Of a stretch of DNA of 64,000 bases, positions 1-9,893 are shown piece after piece. Position 1 is the stretch's first letter. The number at the start of each line of letters is the position of its first letter. The stretch is from NCBI RefSeq assembly GCF_964204645.1, contig NC_134028.1, positions 19,938,153-20,002,152 on the forward strand, given 5' to 3'. The translations under genes were made by a program, and so were the position numbers. Origin of the DNA: Tubulanus polymorphus. Lineage: Eukaryota > Nemertea > Palaeonemertea > Tubulaniformes > Tubulanidae. The notes below the pieces were generated by a model. That model was not told where the DNA came from and ran no database searches. It saw nothing but the letters and a program-made list of their open reading frames with translations.

Positions 1-969
1 CCATTGTAATCTTTAAATCCTATGAGTGGTAATCCGTAAATCATCGATTGAATGTTAATTCGTTAATCCCGTGCTTACTGATTATCCGCTAATCCAATGA
101 AAGTGATGATGATGACTAGTCATTGGCTGAACTGATTTGTTGATGTCGCATCAGATTGTTTTATACCGGGATCATCTGTCACTCAAACCCGACACGTGAG
201 AGAGGAGCACATCTCATTAATAAAACACTGGCGACTGACATTAATTACTTAATTACACATTTTCGACTTCTGTGAAGGTAAACTAATTCAATGCTGTTCT
301 AATTATTGTAATTGAGTAAATCGATTAAGATCTAATTGACATATTGAAATCAGCAACGAATTAACAGCGGTATAGATTAATTACATCCAGTAATTAGTTC
401 TATAGATATGATGCAACTAATTTATATCGTACAAAAACACATTATATAATTATCAACTCATGAAGGCTTCCGACCAAATTGCCAAAATCTAGAATCCTTG
501 AGAAATCATCCCTCAAACAGCAGGTCCCCGCAGCATCCAGGAATTTCGTATGAACCAATAAAAACCTTAATAAACCTCTGTACATGATCAAGCAAATTGA
601 ATGGACTTGATAGTGTTCGTCGATATCATCAGAAAGGGCAGGATCTCAGCTTATGATATCGCGGATATTCGTCACCGTGAACAGGTGCAACTTTTGGGGG
701 AAATCTATTTCCCAATGGCAACGGTCCAGTTAATGATTTGATATACATCAAAACTATCATTCAAGTTGCCTAGACGGAACCTCATACAACAACAACAGAA
801 TATACGCGTGACATGTATATCAAGGCAATCAATTTCTATAACCATCAAATGGGACAACGATGGTTGACCTAATAGTAGAATGTGTTTTCTGTAAAATTCA
901 TAGACCAGTTTGGAAATCTTTGTCAAACGTTAAACGATTCAAGGTGGCCTTATTTGCAAAATACTAGAT
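1..969. other. Upstream region of the BHMT-like gene, no gene seen
   Basis: AT-rich flank ahead of the first BHMT-like coding exon. It presumably holds the promoter and 5' UTR. Short open frames here carry no recognisable domain or codon signal, and I could not pick out a convincing TATA box or initiator. Confidence 0.5.
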
Positions 970-2007
970 ATGGCAGCTAAACCGAATATACTGGAGATAT
1001 TAGCAAAACGCATAATCATTGGCGACGGTTGTTACATGAATACATTCGAAAAAAGAGGATATGTGACTGCTGGGCTGTATACTCCTGAATGCGTTCTAGA
1101 ACATCCTGACGCCGGTAGGTTTTACATGTTTGTGACTTATTCTATTCACAGCCCAACTTTACCCGATCAATTTTAGCACACCTTCCTGCCTGCAACAAAA
1201 TCTATAGTTTCGTGGGCATCATTTTGAATCTAAACAATGACGAACTACGAGGCATCTGCCAGAAAAAAAGTCCTTTAAAATAACCGTTGGGTTATCTTCA
1301 AGTCAAAACGGGGATTAGCCGATAAAAGAAAAATCATTAATTTGCCATTTTTCAGTCAGTGGTTTACACAAAGAATTTGCTCGAGCTGGAGCTGATGTAA
1401 TGCAAGCATTCACCTTTCACGCGACAGATGGAATGCTTCAATGTAGTGAGTCGGCCAAAAATTATAACGTAGGTTGTGGTCTTTATCTATCTCACTCTTA
1501 TTCAACTATTCAGTGACACAAATTGTACTGAATGGTTAGTTCTTTGGTAATGATGTACATATCTATAATGTATTTATCTTAGACCTCTGAAATAAACCAC
1601 GCGGCGTGCGATCTTGCACGTAATGTTGCCACATTATACAATCTACTAGTTTGCGGAGGTTTGTCGCCTACACCGACATATACAGCTGGAAAAGGGAAGG
1701 CAGCAGTTCAAGCAGAATTCGAAAAGCAATGCCAAGTGTTCAAAGAAAAGGATGTCGATTTCTTTATAGCGGAGGTAAAATTCTACTATTCAAGACAAAG
1801 ATGGTATTCATTGGTATTTTACATTGGAATTTCCCTATCAACAAATCGAACTTTTGTATAACACTGTAGAATGTATACATATACTTTTCGAATCCAGTTT
1901 TTCTGTTCAATCGAAGAGATGGAATGGGCGATTGATGTCATGAAGAAATACAACAAACCTATAGCGTGTACGATGAGAATAGGTCCAGTTGGGTGTATGG
2001 ATGGAAT
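970..2007 (+). CDS. BHMT: Betaine-homocysteine S-methyltransferase-like, exons 1-4 (exon 4 interrupted)
   Basis: This is the N-terminal half of a zinc-dependent cytosolic methyltransferase that uses betaine to convert homocysteine to methionine. Exons, each bounded by AG/GT, are 970-1114, 1356-1468, 1583-1774 and 1898-2007. The last is cut off by a retrotransposon and resumes at 23815. The protein begins with ATG at 970 and shows the family motifs [35 protein letters not shown] and DVDFFIAE, followed by the GPVG segment, in the usual BHMT order. Splice phases join cleanly across every intron. GAAT at 2004-2007 is the left copy of the target-site duplication. On this haplotype the gene is probably non-functional unless the 21.8 kb is removed. 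A single-Cys S-methyltransferase of the same superfamily is less likely, given the GGCC motif in the 3' half. Confidence 0.9.
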
Positions 2008-2607
2008 TATTGGAGTAATAAATTACCTATTTAGACAGTGGGAAATAAGCCGGAGTTCAAGGCAGTAGTTGCGGTTAGCAGGCGACCTACGTGAATACTT
2101 ACGTCACACATAAGAGAGAAGCATAGAAGATAGGTGAGAGTGACGTGGGTGTCTACGTGGGAAAGCTTGTTATAGCAGCAGCCTTGAGCTCTGGAAAGTT
2201 GAGTTATAAATTTAGCGCTCGTGACGTATAACACACGTAGAAATGATTTACATGGCCAGTAGGACTGTAGTAATAGAATAAGACGTCTCTGGCGATGAGG
2301 CCAAGCGGTGTGGAAATATACGTCACGAGCGAAGGAAGAATAAGTATAAAAAGGGAGGGTTTTAATGCAGTGGGGTCGAAAGCTTGGTCGGTAGAGCTGG
2401 GTCGGTTGAGCTAGTGGTTAGAACTAGAGGGGACGTGCTAGGAAGATTGTAAGAAGAGAGTATAAGAATAAAGATCTGGATCGATAGAAGAAGCTAGTTG
2501 TAGTTAATTTATGAGAAGAACCCCATGGAACTACGCTGGTGAAACGCAAACAACGCAGGTGGTCAACACACGTCACCCGGACACTGGGAAAGAGGACCCC
2601 CACAACA
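2008..2607 (+). repeat. Element 1 5' LTR
   Basis: This 600-bp repeat matches 23211-23810 at every position I compared. It carries a TATA box at 2345-2352 and an AATAAA at 2467-2472, consistent with a U3-R-U5 layout. The segment just downstream (from 2608, starting CTGGTGGAGAATAGC) is where the primer-binding site should lie. I could not assign a tRNA. Confidence 0.93.
2345..2352 (+). promoter_or_regulatory. LTR TATA box (element 1)
   Basis: TATAAAAA followed by a G-rich stretch, about 120 bp upstream of the AATAAA at 2467. This is the expected U3 core promoter position for an LTR that transcribes into gag. The same site recurs in the 3' LTR at 23548-23555. Confidence 0.6.
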
Positions 2608-2654
2608 CTGGTGGAGAATAGCGGCAGAATTCCGGTCTCGCAGCCAAGCTAGTG

Positions 2655-2660
2655 GTGAGT
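2655..2660 (+). promoter_or_regulatory. Putative major splice donor of element 1
   Basis: GTGAGT, a perfect donor core, lies in the leader 48 bp after the LTR and upstream of the gag ATG at 2749. With the acceptor at 7920-7921 just before the env ATG it would make a retrovirus-style spliced env mRNA. The pairing is inferred. Confidence 0.5.
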
Positions 2661-2748
2661 GACATTATACGAAACTTTAAATCGATTTATAAAAATCTGG
2701 TTTATGTTTTATAACCAACCCGTTAAACGAAAAGCACAACTGTTGGGG

Positions 2749-3714
2749 ATGGCAAACGCGGGACAGCAACCGGCCGTGGGACCAGCCAATCCGGCTGTAG
2801 GACAAGACGACGACAATGATAGCGACGATGAAATAATCATTGTCCCGAAAGGCATAAGCGGGCTGAAACCAGAACATTTTGACGGAACAAATGATCCGGA
2901 ACCATGGTTAGACGCATTTTTACAATACGTAAAACTCATGGCATGGAGTGACCGTCAGATACTGAGGAGCTTTCCCTTGTTTTTGAGGGGAGAAGCTCGA
3001 TCTTGGTATTTAGGTGTCGATAAAGATAAAAAACGCGTGTGGAATGATTTATTACAAGCGTTTAATCGGCGATATAATAACCCGGATCGAAAAATGCTAA
3101 AAACTCACCAGCTGAAACACATGCGCATGGTTTCAGGCCAAACAGTAGACAATTTCGCAGACGATGTTAAACGGAGAGCGAATGAATTGGAATTACCCGC
3201 GCATGTGACGTTGAGTACGTTTATTGACGGTCTCTCCGCGGACATTCGCAAAATCGTTTGGACGCAAATGCCAGAGGATCTGGACAAAGCCATCAAAATG
3301 GCTAGTAACGTAGTCCAGATGTTGAAAATAGATGGCCCTGGTGTTCATCAAGTCGAGACAGCCAACGCGGAGTGGGACGAACTGAAAACAAGAATAAATC
3401 AGCTTGAAATTAAACAACGAAAGGAGGAGACGATGGCACAGGAAAGTCGGGCTCTTACGGGAATTCAACGACCGTTTGAAGCGATTACGTACGCGCGAAA
3501 TGGAGCTACAAACAATAGACTTCGTTACCCTACGTTTAGAGGTCGATGTTACAGGTGTAACATAATTGGACATATGGCTAGAAATTGCAGGGGGCCAGCG
3601 AAATCTACCTTTGCAACGGAAAATAGAAACATCATTTGTTATCAATGTGGTTTACCTGGACATATTAGCAGATATTGCCGTCGGAATACGAATCGACAAC
3701 AGCGGACTAATTAG
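2749..3714 (+). CDS. gag: Element 1 Gag (capsid and nucleocapsid)
   Basis: Structural polyprotein of the retrotransposon. I place the start at ATG 2749, where an acidic N-terminus begins (DDDNDSDDE); an in-frame ATG at 2704 is an alternative. The central part has the retrotransposon gag pattern (HFDGTNDPEPWLDAF, then ARSWY and FNRRYNNPD), which is the capsid-type helical region. The C-terminus has two CCHC zinc knuckles, CYRCNIIGHMARNC and CYQCGLPGHISRYC, both C-X2-C-X4-H-X4-C, for RNA packaging. The frame closes with TAG at 3712-3714. The same frame is open immediately afterwards into pol, which suggests stop-codon readthrough rather than a separate gene. Confidence 0.9.
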   Translation: MANAGQQPAVGPANPAVGQDDDNDSDDEIIIVPKGISGLKPEHFDGTNDPEPWLDAFLQYVKLMAWSDRQILRSFPLFLRGEARSWYLGVDKDKKRVWNDLLQAFNRRYNNPDRKMLKTHQLKHMRMVSGQTVDNFADDVKRRANELELPAHVTLSTFIDGLSADIRKIVWTQMPEDLDKAIKMASNVVQMLKIDGPGVHQVETANAEWDELKTRINQLEIKQRKEETMAQESRALTGIQRPFEAITYARNGATNNRLRYPTFRGRCYRCNIIGHMARNCRGPAKSTFATENRNIICYQCGLPGHISRYCRRNTNRQQRTN

Positions 3715-4362
3715 GGCTGTAGCAAGGATGGCTTAGGGCAGCTGTCCAGAGCTATACAAACAGAGAATGCCCAAGTATTGTATGAGGTAGGATCGGGGAT
3801 AACGGGGGATAGTGGGCGCTCACAGACAAAATTGAAATCTCACAAACAAAACTTGACAAAGAAGAAAATTTTGAAAGAAAAACCAAAAGTATTATGCTCT
3901 GAGCACCCGCTATCCTTAAATTGTGTTATTTTTGATGAACGGATGGATGTTTTGATTGATACAGGAGCAACTCGAAGTGTCATATCATATGAATACTTTT
4001 TAAAATTAAGATCCACGGTATTAGTAACGCCGTTAGAATATGACGGTTATAAATATGCTACGGTAGCTGATGGGGGTACATTAGAAATATTCGGTATTGT
4101 TAAATTAAATCTTAAAATGGAATCAAGGGTTGTTACGCAAGAATTTCTGATATTAAGGAAATTGGCTCACCCATGTATTCTAGGCATGGATTTCATTAAC
4201 AGTCAGGGTGTGGTTATTGACACTCCAAGAAAGCTCCTACATCTGTCATCCGGTCACTCAATACCTCTTCACGGGGGGGGGGGGGGGGGGGCAAAGGTAC
4301 AATTACAAATTTGTATAGTAGCTAACGATACGGTCACAATTCCGCCTGGTACACAGGTGTAG
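3715..4362 (+). CDS. pol: Element 1 Pol, protease segment (in gag frame after UAG)
   Basis: Aspartic protease part of the polyprotein. It lies in exactly the same reading frame as gag, with open codons directly after the gag TAG, and the active-site motif DTGATRS is encoded from about 3958. The flap and C-terminal landmarks (CILGMDF) follow. A run of 19 G (4273-4291) sits in frame downstream of the protease fold and encodes polyglycine, probably a slippage product or assembly artefact. The segment closes at an in-frame TAG (4360-4362). Homology to element 2 continues across this stop, so I read it as a premature nonsense mutation. Confidence 0.85.
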   Translation, partial: GCSKDGLGQLSRAIQTENAQVLYEVGSGITGDSGRSQTKLKSHKQNLTKKKILKEKPKVLCSEHPLSLNCVIFDERMDVLIDTGATRSVISYEYFLKLRSTVLVTPLEYDGYKYATVADGGTLEIFGIVKLNLKMESRVVTQEFLILRKLAHPCILGMDFINSQGVVIDTPRKLLHLSSGHSIPLHGGGGGGAKVQLQICIVANDTVTIPPGTQV

Positions 4363-6897
4363 ATAAAAGCAAAAATGAAGGGGACGGGAAGAAAGGACGG
4401 TGTAGGTTTTGTTCAACAGTCAGCTAGATTATGGGATAAATATGGTATTATGGGTGCGGCTAGTATATCTAATATTAAAAGTGGGGTATTACCTGTGCAA
4501 GTTTGTAATCCATCAAATTATTCAAAACGGTTAAAAAAGGGTGCCATTTTAGGAGATGTTACTCTCATCGATTTAGATGCTCCTATCGCAGACGGGTCAT
4601 ATATGACACTTGATAGTGAAGGTATTTCCACGCCTCAACCTGAAAATCAAAACGATATATTAGATAGTGTGGAAACGGGAGACATATCGGTACAGCAAAA
4701 AGCTGATTTAAAATCATTATTGGAGGAATACAGAGATAGGTTTGCAGAAGGGATATTGGAGTTGGGAACCGCAAAGGGGGTTGATTGCAATATTGAGACT
4801 GAAAATGAGGTGCCTATTCGGTCACGACCATATCGGGTTCCATTAGCGTTGAGGGATATTTTAGATAAGCAGATTGATGAACTTAAAAAGCAAGGCGTTA
4901 TTGAAGATTCAAATTCAAATTATAGTTCTCCCGCACTTTTGGTACCAAAACCAGATGGGTCATATCGATTGTGTATTGATTTTAGGCGATTAAATAAGGT
5001 ATTAAAATTGCAAACATTACATCCAATACCTCATATCTTCGACACCTTAACTATGTGTGGCTCCGCTAGGCCAAAAATATTTTCTTCTCTAGATTTAAGA
5101 AGTGGTTATTTTCAGATCCTGATTTCACAAGAGTCTCGTCACAAAACGGCGTTCGTAACGCCTACTGGTCATTACCAATTTACTAGATTACCCATGGGCA
5201 TAGCATCGGCCCCTAGTATTTTTCAATCCATTATGGCTCGCCTCTTACATTCATTAGGGGACTCTGTTTTGGTTTATTTAGATGACCTTTTAGTATTTTC
5301 TACGTGTTGGGAGGATCACTTACAACATTTACGCCAACTTTTTGAAAGGTTACGGGTGGCGGGGTTGACACTTAAACCCAGCAAATGTTTTATTGCTCGA
5401 CCAAACTGTAAGTTTTTGGGTTTCTATTTAGACGGGGATGGCATTAGAACTAATCCCGAGAAAGTAAATGTGATTCGAAACTGCCCTGTGCCTACAAATC
5501 AAACTCAAGTTCGGTATTTCCTAGGGGCTGCTAATTTCTATAGAAAATTCATTAAGAACTTTTCGGGGCGGGCACGACCATTGACACTATTGACGAGAAA
5601 GGGTATACCATTTCTATGGTCTGACGATTGTCAGAAAGCGTTTGATGACTTGAAACAGGCACTTATAACAGCACCCGTGTTAGCATATCCTTCTCTGGAA
5701 CGCAAGTTCAAGGTTCACTGCGACGCATCAAATTTTGCGATGGGATATTGTCTTGTACAGGAAGGAGACGATGGTCAAGAACACGTAATTGCATACGGTG
5801 GACGAGCACTAACAAAACAAGAACAAGCATATTCCGCTAGTGAGCGGGAGTGTCTGGCACTCATTTCAGCCATTAAGTATTATAAAGTATACCTGTATGG
5901 AAATCCTTTTACGGTGGTCACAGATCATAAAGCACTGTTGTGGTTAAAAAAGATGGAGGTCGATGGTCTCGCCTCAGGTCGGCTACAACGGTGGTGCATC
6001 TTCCTACAAGGATACCAATATGACGTTGAGTATCGGGCAGGAGTACAACATGCAGATGCGGATTTCTTGTCTAGATTAAGGTATCCAGAAATAGTGGCTG
6101 TTGACACAGGTAACGACGATATCTTGGTGAATTTGCCTATGGAACAACGTAAAGATAATGAGTTACGACCTATCATTGATTACCTATTAGACGGATCATT
6201 ACCAAAAAATGATCGTTTGGCACGACGAATAATCTTGTCGCACGAAAGGTATATTCTGGACAACAAGGGTAATCTTCAATACTTGCAACATTTAAATCGC
6301 CGCCAATCTGCTCACTTCTCTCCTTGCTATGTGATACCAAAACAACTTCGCTTACAAATCCTGCAAGAAACACATGAGGTTTTTGGAGGACACAGTGGCA
6401 TCAAGTCAACGTATATGCGTCTGAAAAATAGGTATTATTGGAATGGTATGTTTAACGATGTAAAGGATTTCTGCTTACGATGTAATTTCTGTCAACGGAA
6501 AGGGTTGTCTGCAAAAGAGGCTACTAAGGTTTTAATGCAAACGGTACGGGTGGAGCCAATTTTCCATAAATTTGCTATGGATATGGTGGGTCCCTTTCCG
6601 GTGTCTGACAAGGGGCATAAATATGTGTTGACATGTATTGAAACTTTTTCATCATATATGGAGGCATTTCCGCTTAAGACGGCATCGGCAGAAATGGTGG
6701 CCGAAAGGTTGGTGGATGGTATCATTTTGAGATATGGGATGTTTTCTACTATACTTACCGACAATGGGTCAAACTTTATCTCAAAAGTCTTTCAACGAAC
6801 GGCCATCCTCTTGGGGGGTAGAACAAAAACTACGTCCTCATATCATCCACAGGCGAATGGTGCTTTAGAAGTACAACATAGACAAATCAATAGCTAA
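4363..6897 (+). CDS. pol: Element 1 Pol: reverse transcriptase, RNase H, integrase core
   Basis: Continuation of pol in the same frame after the TAG. RT shows the fingers motif RLCIDFRRLNKV, the palm LDLRSGYFQI and the catalytic YLDDLLVF. RNase H starts at KVHCDASNFAMGYC and includes TDHKALLWL. Integrase has the HHCC zinc finger (HEVFGGHSGIKS, then CLRCNFCQRKG) and the DDE core: D in FAMDMVGPFPV, D in LTDNGSNF and E in ANGALEVQ. These domains copy the RNA into DNA and insert it. The frame ends at TAA 6895-6897 just after the catalytic Glu. Homology continues in the next frame, so a one-base frame change lies around 6880-6895. Confidence 0.92.
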   Translation: MKAKMKGTGRKDGVGFVQQSARLWDKYGIMGAASISNIKSGVLPVQVCNPSNYSKRLKKGAILGDVTLIDLDAPIADGSYMTLDSEGISTPQPENQNDILDSVETGDISVQQKADLKSLLEEYRDRFAEGILELGTAKGVDCNIETENEVPIRSRPYRVPLALRDILDKQIDELKKQGVIEDSNSNYSSPALLVPKPDGSYRLCIDFRRLNKVLKLQTLHPIPHIFDTLTMCGSARPKIFSSLDLRSGYFQILISQESRHKTAFVTPTGHYQFTRLPMGIASAPSIFQSIMARLLHSLGDSVLVYLDDLLVFSTCWEDHLQHLRQLFERLRVAGLTLKPSKCFIARPNCKFLGFYLDGDGIRTNPEKVNVIRNCPVPTNQTQVRYFLGAANFYRKFIKNFSGRARPLTLLTRKGIPFLWSDDCQKAFDDLKQALITAPVLAYPSLERKFKVHCDASNFAMGYCLVQEGDDGQEHVIAYGGRALTKQEQAYSASERECLALISAIKYYKVYLYGNPFTVVTDHKALLWLKKMEVDGLASGRLQRWCIFLQGYQYDVEYRAGVQHADADFLSRLRYPEIVAVDTGNDDILVNLPMEQRKDNELRPIIDYLLDGSLPKNDRLARRIILSHERYILDNKGNLQYLQHLNRRQSAHFSPCYVIPKQLRLQILQETHEVFGGHSGIKSTYMRLKNRYYWNGMFNDVKDFCLRCNFCQRKGLSAKEATKVLMQTVRVEPIFHKFAMDMVGPFPVSDKGHKYVLTCIETFSSYMEAFPLKTASAEMVAERLVDGIILRYGMFSTILTDNGSNFISKVFQRTAILLGGRTKTTSSYHPQANGALEVQHRQINS

Positions 6898-7786
6898 GTT
6901 ATTAGATGGACAAAGCCCGGGAAAGTGGGACTTATATCTGCAATCTGCGGTATTCGCAATGAATTCCTCAAATAATATCAATTCGACGTCATTCACGCCT
7001 TTTGAAATTGTTTTTGGGCGGATGCCTAAATTGCCCATGGAACTAGCCATATCAGCTCCAAAAAATGAATATGGGTCTCATGTGGCCTATTTTCAACACT
7101 TAATTAAGAAGATGGATATAGTACATGACATAGTTCGTAAGAATCGGGAACTGAGCAAAATAAAAATGAAGCAGCAGTACGATAAAAATGCTAAAGATAT
7201 TCAGTTTGAAGTGGGGAGTAAGGTTTTTCTTTATTACCCACACTTGCCTACTGGGGCATCAAAGAAATTACATTCATTTTGGCTGGGCCCATATGAAATT
7301 ATTGAAAAAATAGGAGAAGTTAATTACAGATTGAGAACGGATGATAATCGAAAGGTTAAAACATTAGTTCATGTAAATAGGTTGCGTCCGGTTTATGAAT
7401 CTAAAAAACCGCCTACTTACGACTTACCGCAGACTATTGAAAAATTAGATGACTTACCAGGGAACCTCGCCATGGATGAAATCGTTTTGCCCCATAAGAG
7501 TCGCCATGTCAAAATCGGCATGACGCCCGCAATTGAACCTCCTACTTTGACGCAGAGGGACATGACGTTATCGAAGGGTCGCGAAAATATTGACGGGAAA
7601 GACGAGTCGATATACACTGTGTCTCGAATACTCAAACATAGAAGACGGGGAGGCAGGTTGTATTATTATGTCGCCTGGGAGGGTTATGCGGATAAGACTT
7701 GGGAACCGGAGGAGAATTTCTTGGATAGGTCGATCTTGACGGCATATCATCAGAAAGCCAAGAAAAGACGGAAACGACGTGCATAG
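6893..7786 (+). CDS. pol: Element 1 integrase C-terminus with chromodomain
   Basis: Shifted-frame remainder of pol. It continues the integrase catalytic-domain tail (SFTPFEIVFGRMPKLP), then a GPY/F module (WLGPYEIIEKIGEVNYRL) that supports integrase multimerisation. It ends in a chromodomain: YTVSRILKHRR, then YYYVAWEGYADKTWEPEENF with the aromatic cage-type residues Y/W/W. In Ty3/Gypsy chromoviruses such domains direct integration through modified histones. The C-terminal tail is very basic (KKRRKRR). The separation from the preceding frame looks like a mutation, since no slippery site is evident. Confidence 0.88.
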   Translation, partial: AKLLDGQSPGKWDLYLQSAVFAMNSSNNINSTSFTPFEIVFGRMPKLPMELAISAPKNEYGSHVAYFQHLIKKMDIVHDIVRKNRELSKIKMKQQYDKNAKDIQFEVGSKVFLYYPHLPTGASKKLHSFWLGPYEIIEKIGEVNYRLRTDDNRKVKTLVHVNRLRPVYESKKPPTYDLPQTIEKLDDLPGNLAMDEIVLPHKSRHVKIGMTPAIEPPTLTQRDMTLSKGRENIDGKDESIYTVSRILKHRRRGGRLYYYVAWEGYADKTWEPEENFLDRSILTAYHQKAKKRRKRRA

Positions 7787-7926
7787 GATATTTGCCACGC
7801 ACCCAACAGTTGTTGCGAAATTAATTAAGGATAATAGGAGAAATGAGTATGAGTATAAAGTTGCTGTGTTTTAAGAAATTGTTAGGAAATCAAGGAGTTA
7901 TGATTTAAATTGTTGTTTTAGGAACC
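7787..7926 (+). promoter_or_regulatory. pol-env spacer with env splice acceptor (element 1)
   Basis: Short non-coding stretch ending in a T-rich tract and AG at 7920-7921, six bases before the env ATG at 7927. The ATG sits in a good initiation context (ACCATGG). The arrangement fits a spliced env message that uses the donor at 2655. Confidence 0.5.
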
Positions 7927-7972
7927 ATGGTTCGGAGTATAGTTCATATCGTTATGATTTGGTCGTGGATAG
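7927..7972 (+). pseudogene. env: Element 1 env, N-terminal signal peptide fragment (interrupted)
   Basis: Fifteen codons plus one base encode a start methionine and a hydrophobic, signal-peptide-like stretch. They are then cut by element 2. ATAG at 7969-7972 and again at 19451-19454 is the target duplication of that insertion, and the frame resumes at 19455. The fragment identifies the original start of the envelope gene. Confidence 0.7.
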
Positions 7973-8397
7973 TGATCGATTGCCTCTAAGATGTCTTCTC
8001 TCCAAAAATCAAACTAACGACCAGGCAATCTCATAGGATCTACTGCTGACAACTGTCCTGGTGGCTGCCAAAAATTGAACTCCCTCTCTCTACTTGTTCC
8101 CCGACTTAACTAGTATCTCCCTCTACCAAGTTTCAACCACGTGATCTCTCCCTACCAAATTTAGTGTGGTTTCTACAGAATCTGCAGCCTCCATCAACCA
8201 CTCTCCGCCTAGAAATATATTCCCAACCACCAACACTACATACCAAGTTTCTGAATCATGTTTTCTGAACTATTCCCTTAGACTAAGATATTTCTTGTTT
8301 GCTTCGTTAAACCCAACTGTTCCCATTAAATCATTATTTTTTTCCCAGACGTTACTAATATTTATTTCATTATTTGGTTAACCCTAGTCAACTATCA
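7973..8397 (-). repeat. Element 2 3' LTR
   Basis: 425-bp terminal repeat matching 19026-19450. The short open frame at 8166-8381 occurs in both copies and is LTR sequence, not a gene. The polypurine tract (GGGGGGA on the minus strand) abuts it. Confidence 0.92.
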
Positions 8398-9893
8398 TCC
8401 CCCCAGGCTTAATTTTTTTCGCCCCGAAAAACAAATGGCAACCATCCAGACATGAACTTTATTCAACCAGATTAAATATAAGATAAAACAATATACAAAC
8501 AATACAATACAGATACGACAGCATTCTTAAGGAATTTAATTTAACATAATAATCATCAGTAGTTTATATTATCATAATTAATATCATCATTCATTTATCA
8601 TTATACATGGCAATTTATTTATTCATTGAACTAATTTTATTCATTAATGCATTATTAAATATGTAAATTTTTTTTTCGCACGATTCTATTTCCACTTCCG
8701 CAGCAGTTCAGCATACAACGCGCAAAACAAAAGTTGATCATTTATGTACGAAAATTGAATGCACAACAAGTTCAATCAAGTCATTTAATTAACAAGAAAG
8801 TGTCGAAGCATGAATCGGTACCACTCACACACAATAACGCACCCATTTAGATGGCGAATCAGAATCTTCTCGAATAACGGCGGCTCTCGCGTCGACAAAC
8901 GGTCTCCATTCAAAAGCATCAAATCAAGTAACCGTACAAATGACATGAGTACACAACAAAATACGGTAAGAGACGTACCATAAGGTATACGACATATTAA
9001 ACATTAAGACGCAGAACAAACAGGTATATATTATAATGCGAATACATCGCCACAGACGAACACTAATCAATTCGATTACAGCGCAAACGATGACGAAGCG
9101 GTTTTCTTTTCTTTTCGAACGAACAACTGACAGCTAATAATACAGAATGATGGCCATAGGTGTTAACGAACAAGCTAGCACAGTCTCACAGCTCGAGTCG
9201 GTTTTATTTTTCGAATGGACCATACTACGATCCTGAATATAATTATCTATCACACCGTCCATAATATACGGGACTTCCAGGGATCGCAAGAACGACGGCA
9301 CCATATTGAGAATCACTCTCCACAACGATTCAGCAGCGGTATAACGGAACAAGCGACCGAACGCTCGACAATCTGCACGAACAGCGAATTGGGCGAAGTC
9401 CGAACAACGCATTCAGATCCAGGATACGGACGATCGCGCTAAGTTGAGGTCACGTAAAGCGAATCCGGTGACTGCAAGTATATGTGAAGATGGCGACGGC
9501 TACGGTCTCACGACGATCTCGAAACAATACAGTCCATTCCCGACGAGTTCGACTCTGGCCGAAACGAAAGTGACATGGAACAACCCAAACAAAACTAAGC
9601 AATCAAACCCAAAACACTCCCCATGGTTGTGCAGATAAAGATAGCATAGCAATAATATATGAGATTTTCAGTAAATAGATAAGGTACAATTCACTCCAAA
9701 TGCTAAACCAAAAGATTCCGATAAATGATAATTATGCAACGATATACGATATAACATACGTTATATAGTTCCAAATGAACGTAATATCTTTTATAAATAA
9801 TAAAGGAATTTGCAATTAATGACTATAGAACCAAACGAACACAGCAACACGACTACATTCCAAATACGAATAATTTCATAAAATATTCAAAAC
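8398..9893 (-). other. Element 2 3' non-coding region
   Basis: About 1.5 kb between the env stop and the 3' LTR. Frames at 9134-9412 (minus) and 9215-9638 (plus) are short, overlap in opposite sense and show no domain. This is long for a Ty3 3' UTR and could hold an unrecognised accessory gene, but I see no support for one. Confidence 0.45.

Noticed and set aside
8166..8381. 71-codon plus frame, repeated exactly at 19219-19434
   Set aside because: Both lie entirely within the element 2 LTRs, antisense to the element.
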